Shown here: positions 51,890-61,547 of the stretch, piece by piece
How the letters are laid out: every line of letters begins with the position of its first letter
How positions within the stretch are numbered: the first letter of the stretch is position 1
Assembly (NCBI RefSeq): GCF_046545555.1
Contig: NZ_JBHZTH010000003.1
Location: 248,001 to 312,000 of the forward strand
Length of the DNA stretch: 64,000 nt
Direction: 5' to 3'
Source of the DNA: Winogradskyella sp046545555
Lineage (GTDB): Bacteria > Bacteroidota > Bacteroidia > Flavobacteriales > Flavobacteriaceae
Notes under the pieces: model-generated
Seen by the model: the letters and a program-made list of their open reading frames with translations, nothing else
What the model was told of the DNA's origin: nothing
The model's database searches: none
Translations under genes and position numbers: made by a program

Positions 51890-54076
51890 CTATTTTGTAA
51901 ATAGAAGCTCTCTATATTTTGTTAGTGGCCATAACTCATCATCTATCATAAGTTCTAACTTATCGCAGTGATATCTAATATCTTCAAATAATGGTCTAAT
52001 CTTATTACAATAACCATTAGCTTTTGCTGCTAAATCAATTTGTTTGTTAAACGATTTTCGTTCATCTGTCATCCTAGTGACCAACGAATTTATATTCTCA
52101 ATATGTTGAGAAATTTGTTCAATTAGGGATAATTGCTCTTTTGCATAATTCTTAAACTTATCACCATATATTGTTTTTAACCCAGTAACATTCTCAATTA
52201 AGATATTTTGATACCTAACTGCTGTGGGTACAATATGATTACGAGCAATATCACCAATTACTCTACTTTCTATTTGTATATGGAGAATGTATTCTTCCAT
52301 TTCAATTTCATAACGAGCCTCAGCCTCAACTCTATTCATTACCCCCAGACTCCCAAAGAGTGCCAGTGTGTCTTTAGAAATCTTAACTTTAAGAGCCTCT
52401 GGCGTTGTTTTATTATTACTTAAACCTCGTTTCTTTGCCTCTTTCTCCCAATCTTCGCTATATCCGTTACCCTCAAAAAGAATAGCTTTACATGTTTTAA
52501 TATATTCTCTCAGGACATTAAAAATCGCATCATCTTTTTTCATTGATTTCTCATCAATTAAAAGATCTACTTCGGTCTTAAAATCTATAAGTTGTTTTGC
52601 AACTATGGAGTTTAAAACTGTCATTGGATTAGCGCAATTAGCTTTAGAACCTACTGCTCTGAATTCGAATTTATTTCCTGTAAAAGCAAAAGGCGATGTT
52701 CTATTTCTATCAGTATTATCTAATAGTATTTCAGGTATTTTCCCAACAACATTGAGCTTCAAGTCTGTTTTTTCCTTTGGCGATAATTTCCCTTTAGTAA
52801 CAGTTTCTAACTCTTCTAATACTTTAGTTAATTGCTGACCGATAAATACAGAAATAATTGCAGGCGGAGCCTCATTTGCACCTAGACGATGATCATTGCT
52901 TGCTGAAGCAATTGCTGCTCTAAGAAGTTCTTCATAGGTCTGCACTGCTTTAATGGTGTTTATAAAAAAGGTGAGAAATTGTAAATTACTCATAGGTGTT
53001 TTACCAGGTGACAATAGGTTAACACCTTTATCTGTACTCAAACTCCAATTGTTATGTTTCCCAGATCCATTAACACCAGTAAACGGTTTTTCATGCATTA
53101 ATACTTTAAAGTCATGGCGCTTGGCTACTTTTTGCATCACATCCATTAATAATGAGTTATGATCAACAGCTAAATTAGCTTCTTCATATATAGGAGCTAA
53201 TTCAAACTGATTAGGAGCTACTTCATTGTGTCTGGTTTTTACAGGAATACCTAATAACATACATTCATTTTCTAAATCACGCATGTATGCCATGGCTCTT
53301 GCAGGAATAGTGCCAAAATAATGGTCATCTAATTGCTGTCCTTTTGCAGGAGAATGTCCTAAAAGTGTGCGACCAGTTAAAACTATATCTGGTCTAGATG
53401 TTGCCAATGCATTATCGATTAAAAAGTACTCTTGTTCCCAGCCTAAAGAGGCACTAACCTTTCTTACATTTTTATCAAAATATTTACATACAGACACGGC
53501 CGCCTTATCGACAGAATGCAATGCTCTTAATAAAGGTGTTTTATAATCTAAAGCCTCACCTGTATACGACACAAAAACTGTTGGTATACATAAAGTTGTT
53601 CCATAAATAAAAGCAGGCGAAGATGGATCCCAAGCTGTATATCCTCTCGCCTCAAATGTGTTTCTAATGCCTCCATGTGGAAAGCTAGAAGCATCTGGTT
53701 CTTGTTGAACTAATTGATTTCCCGCAAACTTTTCAATTGCCAAGCCATCTCCAATAGTTTCAAAAAAAGCATCATGCTTTTCTGCAGTAGCACCAGTTAA
53801 AGGTTGAAACCAATGTGTATAATGCGTAGCACCTTTTGAGATAGCCCACTCTTTCATTCCTGTAGATATATGATCTGCAGTTAATCTATTTATCTTAGAA
53901 CCTTTATCAATAGCTTCATTGATACTTTCTAATGCATCTTTTGTTAAATATTGACGCATTGCTGCATGATTAAAGACATTAGAACCAAATAGTTCTGAAC
54001 GTCTACTATTCTCCTCTATATAAATTGGCTTTCTACTTAATGATTCTTTTACAGCATGAAATCTTAGTGTTGACAT
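51890..54076 (-). CDS. glnN: Glutamine synthetase type III (GlnN)
   Basis: A 728-residue enzyme making glutamine from glutamate, ammonia and ATP. GSIII features: GWEQEYFLIDNAL, PTRHNEVAPNQFELAPIYEEANL-like (KTRHNEVAPNQFELAPIY here), MHEKPFTGVNGSGKHNNWSLST and NRTSPFAFTGNKFEFRAVGS, with a long helical C-terminal domain. The ATG at 54076 (MSTLRFHAVKES) is the usual start; an upstream one adds seven residues. It is divergent from a second, unrelated-class glutamine synthetase, 174 bases away. Confidence 0.94.
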   Translation of the reverse strand: MSTLRFHAVKESLSRKPIYIEENSRRSELFGSNVFNHAAMRQYLTKDALESINEAIDKGSKINRLTADHISTGMKEWAISKGATHYTHWFQPLTGATAEKHDAFFETIGDGLAIEKFAGNQLVQQEPDASSFPHGGIRNTFEARGYTAWDPSSPAFIYGTTLCIPTVFVSYTGEALDYKTPLLRALHSVDKAAVSVCKYFDKNVRKVSASLGWEQEYFLIDNALATSRPDIVLTGRTLLGHSPAKGQQLDDHYFGTIPARAMAYMRDLENECMLLGIPVKTRHNEVAPNQFELAPIYEEANLAVDHNSLLMDVMQKVAKRHDFKVLMHEKPFTGVNGSGKHNNWSLSTDKGVNLLSPGKTPMSNLQFLTFFINTIKAVQTYEELLRAAIASASNDHRLGANEAPPAIISVFIGQQLTKVLEELETVTKGKLSPKEKTDLKLNVVGKIPEILLDNTDRNRTSPFAFTGNKFEFRAVGSKANCANPMTVLNSIVAKQLIDFKTEVDLLIDEKSMKKDDAIFNVLREYIKTCKAILFEGNGYSEDWEKEAKKRGLSNNKTTPEALKVKISKDTLALFGSLGVMNRVEAEARYEIEMEEYILHIQIESRVIGDIARNHIVPTAVRYQNILIENVTGLKTIYGDKFKNYAKEQLSLIEQISQHIENINSLVTRMTDERKSFNKQIDLAAKANGYCNKIRPLFEDIRYHCDKLELMIDDELWPLTKYRELLFTK

Positions 54077-54191
54077 ATCAATAATATTTAAGCCCAAAAA
54101 TAAGAATTATTTAATTTTAACCTACCTCCCCTAAAAAAAATAGGGTTATCAACAATTATTAATAACATTTCACCTAAAACACCCTCATTTT

Positions 54192-54223
54192 TTTGACCAA
54201 AACACAAAAAAATATAATATTTG
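54192..54223 (+). promoter_or_regulatory. Promoter of the GSII-type gene
   Basis: TTTG (54192-54195) is followed after 19 bases by TAATATTTG, a -7-like box with one extra base (54215-54223). Start codon at 54251. Confidence 0.5.
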
Positions 54224-54238
54224 CAATGCAAAATATTA
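54215..54238. promoter_or_regulatory. Dyad overlapping the GSII promoter
   Basis: TAATATTTGCA and TGCAAAATATTA are near-perfect inverted repeats (one extra base in the right arm) centred on A54226, over the -7 box. Probably an operator for a nitrogen regulator; none is known. Confidence 0.5.
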
Positions 54239-54250
54239 AATAACAATACA

Positions 54251-55270
54251 ATGAGTAAATCTAAATTAGAGTACATATGGTTGGATGGATATTTTCCTAC
54301 CCAAAATATGAGAAGTAAAACGAAAGTAGAAAATGACTTTAGTGGAAAACTAGAAGATTGTCCAATTTGGTCTTTTGACGGTTCTTCGACGAAACAAGCT
54401 TCTGGAGGATCTTCAGATTGTTTATTAAAGCCTGTTGCTATTTATCCAGATCCTGCAAGACGCGATGGTTATTTAGTAATGACAGAGGTTTTAAATGCAG
54501 ATGGCACTCCTCATATCTCTAATGGAAGAGCCACTATTGACGATGATGATAATGATTTCTGGTTTGGTTTTGAACAAGAGTACTTTATTATGGATACACA
54601 GACGCAATTACCATTAGGGTTTCCTATTGGTGGTTATCCTGCACCTCAAGGTATGTATTATTGTTCTGTAGGTGGAAAAAATACTCATGGTAGAGATTTA
54701 GTTGAACAACATGCAGACCTTTGTATTGATGCTGGGTTAAATTTTGAAGGTATTAATCAAGAAGTTGCTTCTGGTCAATGGGAATTTCAATTATTCGCAA
54801 AAGGAGCTAAGAAAGCTGGAGACGAAATTTGGATAGCGCGTTATTTATTAGACCGTTTAACTGAAGACTACGGTTACTATATAGACTACCACCCAAAACC
54901 ATTAGGTAAGGATATGGATTGGAATGGTTCTGGTATGCATGCAAATTTCTCTAATGAAGTTTTAAGAACATGTGGTTCTGAAGAAACTTACGGTAAAATT
55001 TGTGAAGCATTTAGACCAGTAGTAAAAGAACATATTGCAGTTTACGGTGAATTTAACGATCAACGTTTAACTGGAGAGCACGAGACGGCTGCTATTACAG
55101 ATTTCTCTTGGGGCGTTTCGGATAGAGGAGCTTCAATCCGTATACCAATTATTGCAGTAGAGAAAGGCTGGAAAGGTTGGTTAGAAGACAGAAGACCAGC
55201 TTCTAATGGTGATCCATATAAAATTGCAGGTCGTATTATTAAGACTGTAAAGGGTGCTAATATTTCGTAA
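54251..55270 (+). CDS. Glutamine synthetase type II (eukaryotic-like, beta-grasp)
   Basis: A 339-residue GSII-type synthetase: LEYIWLDGYFPTQNMRSKTK at the start, WSFDGSSTKQASG, FGFEQEYFIMD, VASGQWEFQLF, GSGMHANFSNEV and RGASIRIP near the end. This class is eukaryotic-like and is held by Bacteroidetes alongside GlnN. The ATG at 54251 is used because an in-frame extension to 54221 lies within the promoter. A perfect 14-bp terminator follows. Confidence 0.94.
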   Translation: MSKSKLEYIWLDGYFPTQNMRSKTKVENDFSGKLEDCPIWSFDGSSTKQASGGSSDCLLKPVAIYPDPARRDGYLVMTEVLNADGTPHISNGRATIDDDDNDFWFGFEQEYFIMDTQTQLPLGFPIGGYPAPQGMYYCSVGGKNTHGRDLVEQHADLCIDAGLNFEGINQEVASGQWEFQLFAKGAKKAGDEIWIARYLLDRLTEDYGYYIDYHPKPLGKDMDWNGSGMHANFSNEVLRTCGSEETYGKICEAFRPVVKEHIAVYGEFNDQRLTGEHETAAITDFSWGVSDRGASIRIPIIAVEKGWKGWLEDRRPASNGDPYKIAGRIIKTVKGANIS

Positions 55271-55290
55271 TTAGTACATTTAGATTGATA

Positions 55291-55324
55291 AAAAAAGCTT
55301 GCAAGAAATTGCAAGCTTTTTTTA
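55291..55324 (+). terminator. Bidirectional terminator
   Basis: AAAAAAGCTTGCAA and TTGCAAGCTTTTTT form a perfect 14-bp stem around GAAA, between the convergent GSII and exchanger genes. T-tracts on both strands allow use in both directions. Confidence 0.92.
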
Positions 55325-55328
55325 TCTA

Positions 55329-56279
55329 CTATTTTAACGTTAAATAAATAAATACAATATAGGCACCAAATAAGAGCATGCCTTTATAACGCGCAATTTG
55401 GAAGCGTTTCGGAATAATCATTAATGGAATTAGCACTGCAGCAAAACCAATCATCCAAAAGATATTGGTTGATAAAATTTGTGGGGTTTCTGGATTAACT
55501 ACAATAGGTTTTACAATTGCCGTTAAACCTAAAACAGAAGCAATATTAAATATATTAGACCCAATTAAATTCCCTAAAGAAATAGCCTTTTCTTGCTTCA
55601 AGGCAGCTATTACAGATGCCGCTAACTCAGGCACGCTCGTACCAATGGCTATAACTGTTACAGATATTGCATAATCACTTATACCAACTGCCTCTGCCAA
55701 CTGTTTTGCTCCCTCTACTAGCCATTCAGACCCAAAGTAGAGACCGGCCGCACCAATTAAAAGCCACATTACAATTTTAAAATTAGAGACCTCAGCTAAA
55801 GCATCATCAACTTCTTCTAAATTTGCTTTCGTAGACTTTCGAGAGTTTCTTATCAATATAAACAAAAATACTACTAAAGCTGTAAACATTAGAAGACCTT
55901 CTAATGAAGTTAATATGCCATCATTTTTTAGACAGAAATATAATGCGAATGAAGCCAACATCATCATTGGCCAATTAAATTTATAAAAATCCTTATCGAC
56001 AGCCAAGGGTGAAATTATAGCCGTTATCCCTAATACTAAGCCAATATTCGCAATATTAGAACCTATTACATTACCTAGCGCAATATCTGAGACTCCATCT
56101 AAAGCCGCTTGTAAACTTACTAATAATTCTGGTGCAGATGTGGCAAAAGACACGACCGTCATACCGATAACAAGCTTAGAAATTTTTAGCTTAAAGGAAA
56201 GCCCTACAGATGCTCTTACCAAAAAATCTCCACCAACTACTAATAACGCTAATCCAACTATAACAAGGAATACACTCAT
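55329..56279 (-). CDS. Na+/Ca2+ exchanger family (CaCA, YrbG-like)
   Basis: A 316-residue inner-membrane exchanger of about ten helices in two inverted halves. The alpha repeats are recognisable: ATSAPELLVSLQAALDGVSDIALGNVIGSNIANIGLVLG and ATGTSVPELAASVIAALKQ-like (GTSVPELAASVIAALKQEKAISLGNLIGSNIFNI), each with the acidic/Asn residues that bind cations. Direction of flux is not predictable. Convergent with the GSII gene. Confidence 0.93.
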   Translation of the reverse strand: MSVFLVIVGLALLVVGGDFLVRASVGLSFKLKISKLVIGMTVVSFATSAPELLVSLQAALDGVSDIALGNVIGSNIANIGLVLGITAIISPLAVDKDFYKFNWPMMMLASFALYFCLKNDGILTSLEGLLMFTALVVFLFILIRNSRKSTKANLEEVDDALAEVSNFKIVMWLLIGAAGLYFGSEWLVEGAKQLAEAVGISDYAISVTVIAIGTSVPELAASVIAALKQEKAISLGNLIGSNIFNIASVLGLTAIVKPIVVNPETPQILSTNIFWMIGFAAVLIPLMIIPKRFQIARYKGMLLFGAYIVFIYLTLK

Positions 56280-56350
56280 TTATTATTTAAATATTTTGTC
56301 ACTTAATTCCATTAAGATGCGAAGATAACATTTCATTTTTATAGAACATT

Positions 56351-56410
56351 ATAACTAAATATTTCGTTAAATAACTATTTTTATAGTTATACAACTACAT
56401 AAATAGTTAT
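56351..56410. promoter_or_regulatory. Three tandem 20-bp operator-like units before the BlaI-type gene
   Basis: The 16-bp dyads AACTAAATATTTCGTT (56353), AACTATTTTTATAGTT (56373) and AACTACATAAATAGTT (56393) are spaced exactly 20 bp apart. Each pairs AACTA-like with TAGTT- or CGTT-like arms. The third overlaps the -7 box TATATTTG at 56408-56415. Likely binding sites for the adjacent BlaI-type repressor. Confidence 0.75.
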
Positions 56411-56415
56411 ATTTG
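56408..56415 (+). promoter_or_regulatory. -7 box of the BlaI/M56 operon
   Basis: TATATTTG, perfect TAnnTTTG, 32 bases before the ATG at 56447; its first base belongs to the third dyad. Confidence 0.6.
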
Positions 56416-56446
56416 TATTTCAATAAAAACAAATAAATGTTACTGC

Positions 56447-56806
56447 ATGCAGAAATTAACAAATAAAGAAGAGGAAATAATGCACATTCTTTGGAAGCTG
56501 GAAAAAGCTTTTGTAAAGGATGTATTAGCCGAAATAACAGTAGATAAACCCCATTACAACACCCTTTCTACAATTATCAGAAACCTAGAAGAAAAAGGAT
56601 ACGTTAATTATAATGCCTATGGTAAAACGCATCAGTACTTCCCTATTATTTCTAAAGAAGATTATAAAACCAAATTTATGAGTACCGCTATTGATAATTA
56701 CTTTAATAGCTCTTACAAAAATGTAGTTTCATTTTTTGCCAAAGAAGAAAAAATAAGTGTTGAAGAACTTAAAGAAATTATCGCATTAATAGAAAATAAA
56801 AACTAA
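56447..56806 (+). CDS. BlaI/MecI-type transcriptional repressor
   Basis: A 119-residue winged-helix dimer. The N-terminal DNA-binding part LTNKEEEIMHILWKLEKAFVKDVLAEI and HYNTLSTIIRNLEEKGYVNYNAYGKTHQYFP is the BlaI signature; the C-terminal helices (VSFFAKEEKISVEELKEIIALIE) dimerise and contain the usual cleavage region. It is followed by the M56 sensor gene after 2 bases, and preceded by likely operators. No beta-lactamase gene is nearby. Confidence 0.94.
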   Translation: MQKLTNKEEEIMHILWKLEKAFVKDVLAEITVDKPHYNTLSTIIRNLEEKGYVNYNAYGKTHQYFPIISKEDYKTKFMSTAIDNYFNSSYKNVVSFFAKEEKISVEELKEIIALIENKN

Positions 56807-56808
56807 CT

Positions 56809-59514
56809 ATGGAATACCTAATAAAAGCTAGTGCAGTAATAGCACTTTTCTACTTGTGTTTCTACTTTTTTTTAAAGAAAGAGACATTCTTTAATCACAA
56901 TCGTTGGTTTTTATTAGCCGGAGTTGCAATCGCTTTAGTTTTGCCATATGCAGTGATACCAATTTATATAACAATAGAACCTATAACAAACACAGAAACT
57001 GCATTTTCAATTGCAAAAAGTGTTCCTAGCAATTTTCAAAATATAAGTCCCAATAAAGCATTTGAATGGCAAACACTTTTACCTATTTTATACATAATAG
57101 GACTTGCTATATTTTTAATTCAATTTTTATTACACTTTGGATCATTAATTTTATTGCTATTAAAAAATCCTAAGAATAAAGACGGCATTTACACCTATGT
57201 TATTGTTGATAATACCATCTCACCTTTTTCATTTTTTAAATGGATTGTTTACAACCCTGAATCTTTCAATAACGAAGAATTAAAGTTAATGCTGACACAT
57301 GAAAAAGTACATGCCAATCAACTTCATTCTATAGATATAATTTTGATACAATTAGCCTGTAGTTTTTTTTGGTTCAACCCACTAATATGGCTTTATCGAA
57401 AAGAAGTAAGACAAAATTTAGAATATATAGCAGATAATAAAACCCAAGAAAATTCAAACAGTGAAATAGAATACCAACGTTTACTATTAAAAACTAGCGT
57501 TGCAAATCATAACGTTTCGCTTTCAAATAATTTTTATAATTCATCAATCAAAGAACGTATAGTTATGTTAAAAAAAACGAGATCAAAAACAAAAAATCAA
57601 CTGAGATATTTACTCATTCTACCACTACTAGCTGGTTTATTAATGAGTATGAACATGGAAACCGTTTATGTAGAGACAGAACCAAATATAAAATCATCAA
57701 ATGAAATTGTAGAGTTTGTAGTACATAAGAGTACAAGTGATAGTGAATTAAAACAAATGTCTAATACTATAGAACAAAAAGGCAGTAGTTTATTTTTTAG
57801 TGATATTACAAGAAACAATAAAAATGAGATTACTAACATTACAGTAAAACTATCTGGCTCTACTTACAAAAGTAGCAGTGATACTGCTATTGATTCGTTT
57901 ATAGTTTATAAAGAATTTTTTGAGAAAAACGGAAGTTTTGTTGGCCGTTATGGCAATGGTACTATTCACTTAGACACAGTTATTGGTGAACCTAGAAATA
58001 ACCCGAGAATAAAACTATTTACTGATAGAGTAAATACTACATTGATTAGATATAATTTAACTGATAAAGTTGAAACAGATACAAATTATATTGAAATTAC
58101 TTTCAATAATAATATGACAGACCAACAATTAGACGACATTAAAAATGAACTAAAGTCTAATGGCATTATAATGACTATTAAAAAGATAAGACGTAATTCT
58201 AAGGGCTTAATAAGCATTATTAATATAGATTTTAAAGCCAAAAATGGTTCTACTAATTATAAAGTAAAAGATGCGAATGGCATAAATTCTTTTTACTTTA
58301 AGATGGATGACGAAAGTTTTGGTGTTGGAGCTGTTAAAAATGCAGAAAATGTAATTATCCAAACAATTGAAATAAATGATTTAAATAAAACTTCTAAATC
58401 AAAATCATCAGCTAAGACTTTCATATTAAATACTGACAAGAATAATATAGAAATAATTGACTCATCTAAAGCAAAACTATATAATGATCAACGCGATGTG
58501 GTAATTGGAAGGTTGAGAACAAAGCTAGCAAATAATGATACCATTTATTATACATCTATAGACTCTGCTGAAATAAAGAAATTGACAAAGTTAAAGTCTC
58601 AAATTTTCTATGAAAGTGATACACCTGTTAAAATTATTACTTCTGGTGAACATGTTTTGACACAGCCATCTAAAGTAAAGTATTCTGGTTATTCATTTTA
58701 TGATACTCAAAACTCAAAACCACTAATTATAATTGATGGTAAAGCCGTGAGTGAGGGATCTATGAAAAATATAAATCCAAATCAAATTGAAAGCGTTAAT
58801 GTCCTCAAAGGAAATTCTGCAACAGAAATTTATGGTGAAAAAGGAGAAAACGGTGTTATCGTAATTAAAAGTAAAGGTGATAACACTTGGGTCGAAAAAT
58901 CTAAAAATGATAAAGATGAACCTTTAAAAATTGGGAGAGTAGAAGTTACTAGCACCTTTCATGCTGATGAGGAAGATTTAAAACCCATTATTATAGTTAA
59001 TGGAAAAGTTATTAGTGAAAAAGAAATGAAAGCTTTAAACTCAAGTGATTTTGAAAAAATGGATGTTCTTAAAGGAAATGCTGCAACTAAACTTTACGGT
59101 GATAAAGGTAAAAATGGAGTTATTGTAATTAAAAGTAAAGACAAAAACATTTGGGTTACGGATACTAAGAAAAAAGATGATAGTCCTTACCGTGTAGAGG
59201 TTACAAGCACGTCTTACAGAGACGATGACAATCCAATCAAAAATGGAACTTTAGCATATATTACTAAATATACACCAGATAAAGTCTTAGAAGACCATAA
59301 AAGAAACCTCAAAAACTTTGGGATAACTGTAAAATACTCGAAATTAAAACGTAATAAAGCTGGTGAAATCACAAGTATAAAAATTAGTCTTAAAAATGAA
59401 AAAGGTGCAACTGGCAGTGCAACTTGGAAAGTTGATGACGGTATACCTGGCATTGAATTTGGTGAAACAGAAGGCTCATTAATTGCCAGAACTAGTGATA
59501 TGAACAAAGAATAA
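56809..59514 (+). CDS. M56 (BlaR1-type) peptidase with duplicated periplasmic modules
   Basis: A 901-residue membrane protein. Helices lie at about 5-22, 33-52, 92-118 and 268-285, with the zinc motif HEKVH at 164-168 (HExxH, Glu165 catalytic). The periplasmic part holds three copies of an unassigned ~65-residue module (about 298-370, 422-495, 810-880), with the pattern RNxxxxIxxIxI. It also has two TonB-plug-like units (about 637-690, 725-778) marked by LKGNSATEIYGEKGENGVIVI and LKGNAATKLYGDKGKNGVIVI. It would cleave the BlaI partner after sensing an envelope signal. Confidence 0.9.
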   Translation: MEYLIKASAVIALFYLCFYFFLKKETFFNHNRWFLLAGVAIALVLPYAVIPIYITIEPITNTETAFSIAKSVPSNFQNISPNKAFEWQTLLPILYIIGLAIFLIQFLLHFGSLILLLLKNPKNKDGIYTYVIVDNTISPFSFFKWIVYNPESFNNEELKLMLTHEKVHANQLHSIDIILIQLACSFFWFNPLIWLYRKEVRQNLEYIADNKTQENSNSEIEYQRLLLKTSVANHNVSLSNNFYNSSIKERIVMLKKTRSKTKNQLRYLLILPLLAGLLMSMNMETVYVETEPNIKSSNEIVEFVVHKSTSDSELKQMSNTIEQKGSSLFFSDITRNNKNEITNITVKLSGSTYKSSSDTAIDSFIVYKEFFEKNGSFVGRYGNGTIHLDTVIGEPRNNPRIKLFTDRVNTTLIRYNLTDKVETDTNYIEITFNNNMTDQQLDDIKNELKSNGIIMTIKKIRRNSKGLISIINIDFKAKNGSTNYKVKDANGINSFYFKMDDESFGVGAVKNAENVIIQTIEINDLNKTSKSKSSAKTFILNTDKNNIEIIDSSKAKLYNDQRDVVIGRLRTKLANNDTIYYTSIDSAEIKKLTKLKSQIFYESDTPVKIITSGEHVLTQPSKVKYSGYSFYDTQNSKPLIIIDGKAVSEGSMKNINPNQIESVNVLKGNSATEIYGEKGENGVIVIKSKGDNTWVEKSKNDKDEPLKIGRVEVTSTFHADEEDLKPIIIVNGKVISEKEMKALNSSDFEKMDVLKGNAATKLYGDKGKNGVIVIKSKDKNIWVTDTKKKDDSPYRVEVTSTSYRDDDNPIKNGTLAYITKYTPDKVLEDHKRNLKNFGITVKYSKLKRNKAGEITSIKISLKNEKGATGSATWKVDDGIPGIEFGETEGSLIARTSDMNKE

Positions 59515-59534
59515 AATTCAATATTATAATGTCT

Positions 59535-59568
59535 TAAAAAGCCAAACTTTAAAAAGTTTGGCTTTTTA
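59535..59568. terminator. Bidirectional terminator
   Basis: AAAAAGCCAAACTTT (59536-59550) and AAAGTTTGGCTTTTT (59553-59567) form a perfect 15-bp stem around AA, between the convergent M56 and endonuclease genes. Confidence 0.92.
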
Positions 59569-59588
59569 GATATTCTATATAACGTACG

Positions 59589-61547
59589 CTATTCAATAAT
59601 AATTTTTCTAATAATCGAACGATTATCACTTTTCAATTTTAAAAGATATAAGCCTGAAGCTAAATCTAAGTCTATGTAATCTTCTATTGCATTATAATGC
59701 CTTAGTAATTTACCTTCAATAGAAAAGACTTCAATATCTATTTTGGATTGCAGACCAGAAAAATATACTCTTCCGTTAGTTGGATTAGGATACATATTAA
59801 TTTCAGAAAACTCGTCTTCACTTATATTTAGTGATTGCGCCCATAAATCACCAACATTATTTCCCCATATATATTCTACTAAAAGGGGTTGATCTATAAA
59901 TGGGTTTCTATTAAATTGCCATGTGTAAACAACATTATTCCTATTCATTTCAAAATCATCTGGCGGATCGTTTCTATGCCAATCTAATAACGTTGCCAAA
60001 TCACCTAACTGACCAACTGTGCTTGGGAAACCATTAACAATTTCTAATCCATTGTATCTTATTTCCATATATAAGACACTGCGCGCTACATCACCTCTAA
60101 AACTGCCAAAGGTTCCTGTTGGGCCAATGTATTGCCCATAATGCTGATTACCTCTAGAGCTATTCTCAGAAGCATCTGCCGCTCTTAGAGCATGTGCATC
60201 TGAGTTACCGTGTCTCAAAGAATCTGCTTTAGTTGTCCAGAAAACGTCAATCCCATCAGCAACTTCATCTTCTTCTATATCATTAAAACCACCTCGAGAT
60301 CGCGGATAGGTATGCTCTCTATTCCATTTTCCAGCATTACTACTACTTGTTTGTAAATCTAATTTAGCTCTACCTTCTTCAGAATACACCAACCATACTT
60401 GATTACTATTTTCAGGATTTTGATCTGCCTCCTTAATTATATCTATAACATCAGCATAAGTTTGAGCTCTAACAATAGTAGGGTCAGCAATTATATCTTG
60501 TAAAGCTTGTCTTAATGACATATCTGCCAATCCGTCTAAACTATCATAATAACCATTTGGTTGTGTGCTTTGAACTATACCAGTTGTTGGATTAAACGGC
60601 GTTCCCCAAGGTGCTATCGAAAAGTCATTATCCACTACCCTGACCTCAACAAAACTATTTGAAGCAACTACAGGTTCTACCAAATCTAAAAATCTAATTA
60701 ATAGTACTTCGTCACCTTCATCACTAGTATCATCAAACAAATTTATAGTTGTGCTTATAGTATTACTTCCGCTAGGAATTGTGAGATTTACACTTCCTGT
60801 ATAATCTGAAGTATTAAAGCCAAAATTATTTAAGCTAATTGTAAAGTCTATATCTGCAGAGGCTACACTTTCTGAAGTAAAGGTAATATCAAAGGTTTCA
60901 CCTTCATTATATTGGTCTTGATCTACAGATATCTCAATTGGGTTTATAGGAATCCCAGAACCATCATTCTCGCGTCTTGGTGTTGGTGTAACAGCAGAAA
61001 ATGATTCTACACCCATGCCGTCTACAAAACGCTGTATAGATTTAGGATTTGCGTTAGTACCATTATCATTATACTGAATAGTTTCACCCATTAAGGCTAA
61101 CAAGTTTACATCATCAGAATCGTTTGTATCGTAAACCAAGGCATCAATTAAATTAGTTTGTGTAGCTAAAGTTCCTTCCGGAAAATCATTAACTGAAGCT
61201 TGATATATACCTACAGCATCCGCTCCATTCTGAATAATATTTTCAGAAACTAATAGTTGAGGAAATGGAGATACACCAGAACTTCCAATTAATAACAAGC
61301 CATTATTATCTGTTTCAAATCCATCTAAATCGATAACTAAGTAGCTAGAATCTGCTCCACTTGAAGATCCATTAAAAAATACTAAAATATAGCCATCAGT
61401 AGAAAAATTAGGTGTTTGCGATTTTAATTCTACAAACTCCGCTGTATCTGTACTTGGTGTATCAGGATCAATCTCATTAATAATTAATACTTGAGACCAT
61501 GCCATTCCGGATAAAAGCAATGCTGTTAAAAGTAAAATTCTTTTCAT
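59589..61547 (-). CDS. Secreted endonuclease I with lamin-tail and T9SS sorting domains
   Basis: A 652-residue exported nuclease. Signal peptide 1-18; a lamin-tail-like domain (about 20-130, LIINEIDPDTPSTDTAEFVELKS); a Calx-beta-like stretch (about 200-300); then the endonuclease I (NucM/Vsn-type) core with WNREHTYPRSRGG and the metal site NSDAHALRAADASENSSRGN. The last ~75 residues are a type IX sorting domain (MYPNPTNGRVYF ... GLYLLKLKSDNRSIIRKIIIE). It should be exported to the surface or medium to degrade nucleic acid. Confidence 0.93.
   Translation of the reverse strand: MKRILLLTALLLSGMAWSQVLIINEIDPDTPSTDTAEFVELKSQTPNFSTDGYILVFFNGSSSGADSSYLVIDLDGFETDNNGLLLIGSSGVSPFPQLLVSENIIQNGADAVGIYQASVNDFPEGTLATQTNLIDALVYDTNDSDDVNLLALMGETIQYNDNGTNANPKSIQRFVDGMGVESFSAVTPTPRRENDGSGIPINPIEISVDQDQYNEGETFDITFTSESVASADIDFTISLNNFGFNTSDYTGSVNLTIPSGSNTISTTINLFDDTSDEGDEVLLIRFLDLVEPVVASNSFVEVRVVDNDFSIAPWGTPFNPTTGIVQSTQPNGYYDSLDGLADMSLRQALQDIIADPTIVRAQTYADVIDIIKEADQNPENSNQVWLVYSEEGRAKLDLQTSSSNAGKWNREHTYPRSRGGFNDIEEDEVADGIDVFWTTKADSLRHGNSDAHALRAADASENSSRGNQHYGQYIGPTGTFGSFRGDVARSVLYMEIRYNGLEIVNGFPSTVGQLGDLATLLDWHRNDPPDDFEMNRNNVVYTWQFNRNPFIDQPLLVEYIWGNNVGDLWAQSLNISEDEFSEINMYPNPTNGRVYFSGLQSKIDIEVFSIEGKLLRHYNAIEDYIDLDLASGLYLLKLKSDNRSIIRKIIIE

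Noticed and set aside
56447..59514. Beta-lactam resistance operon
   Set aside because: A BlaI/BlaR1-type pair alone is not evidence; there is no beta-lactamase or PBP gene nearby, and Bacteroidetes use such pairs for other purposes.
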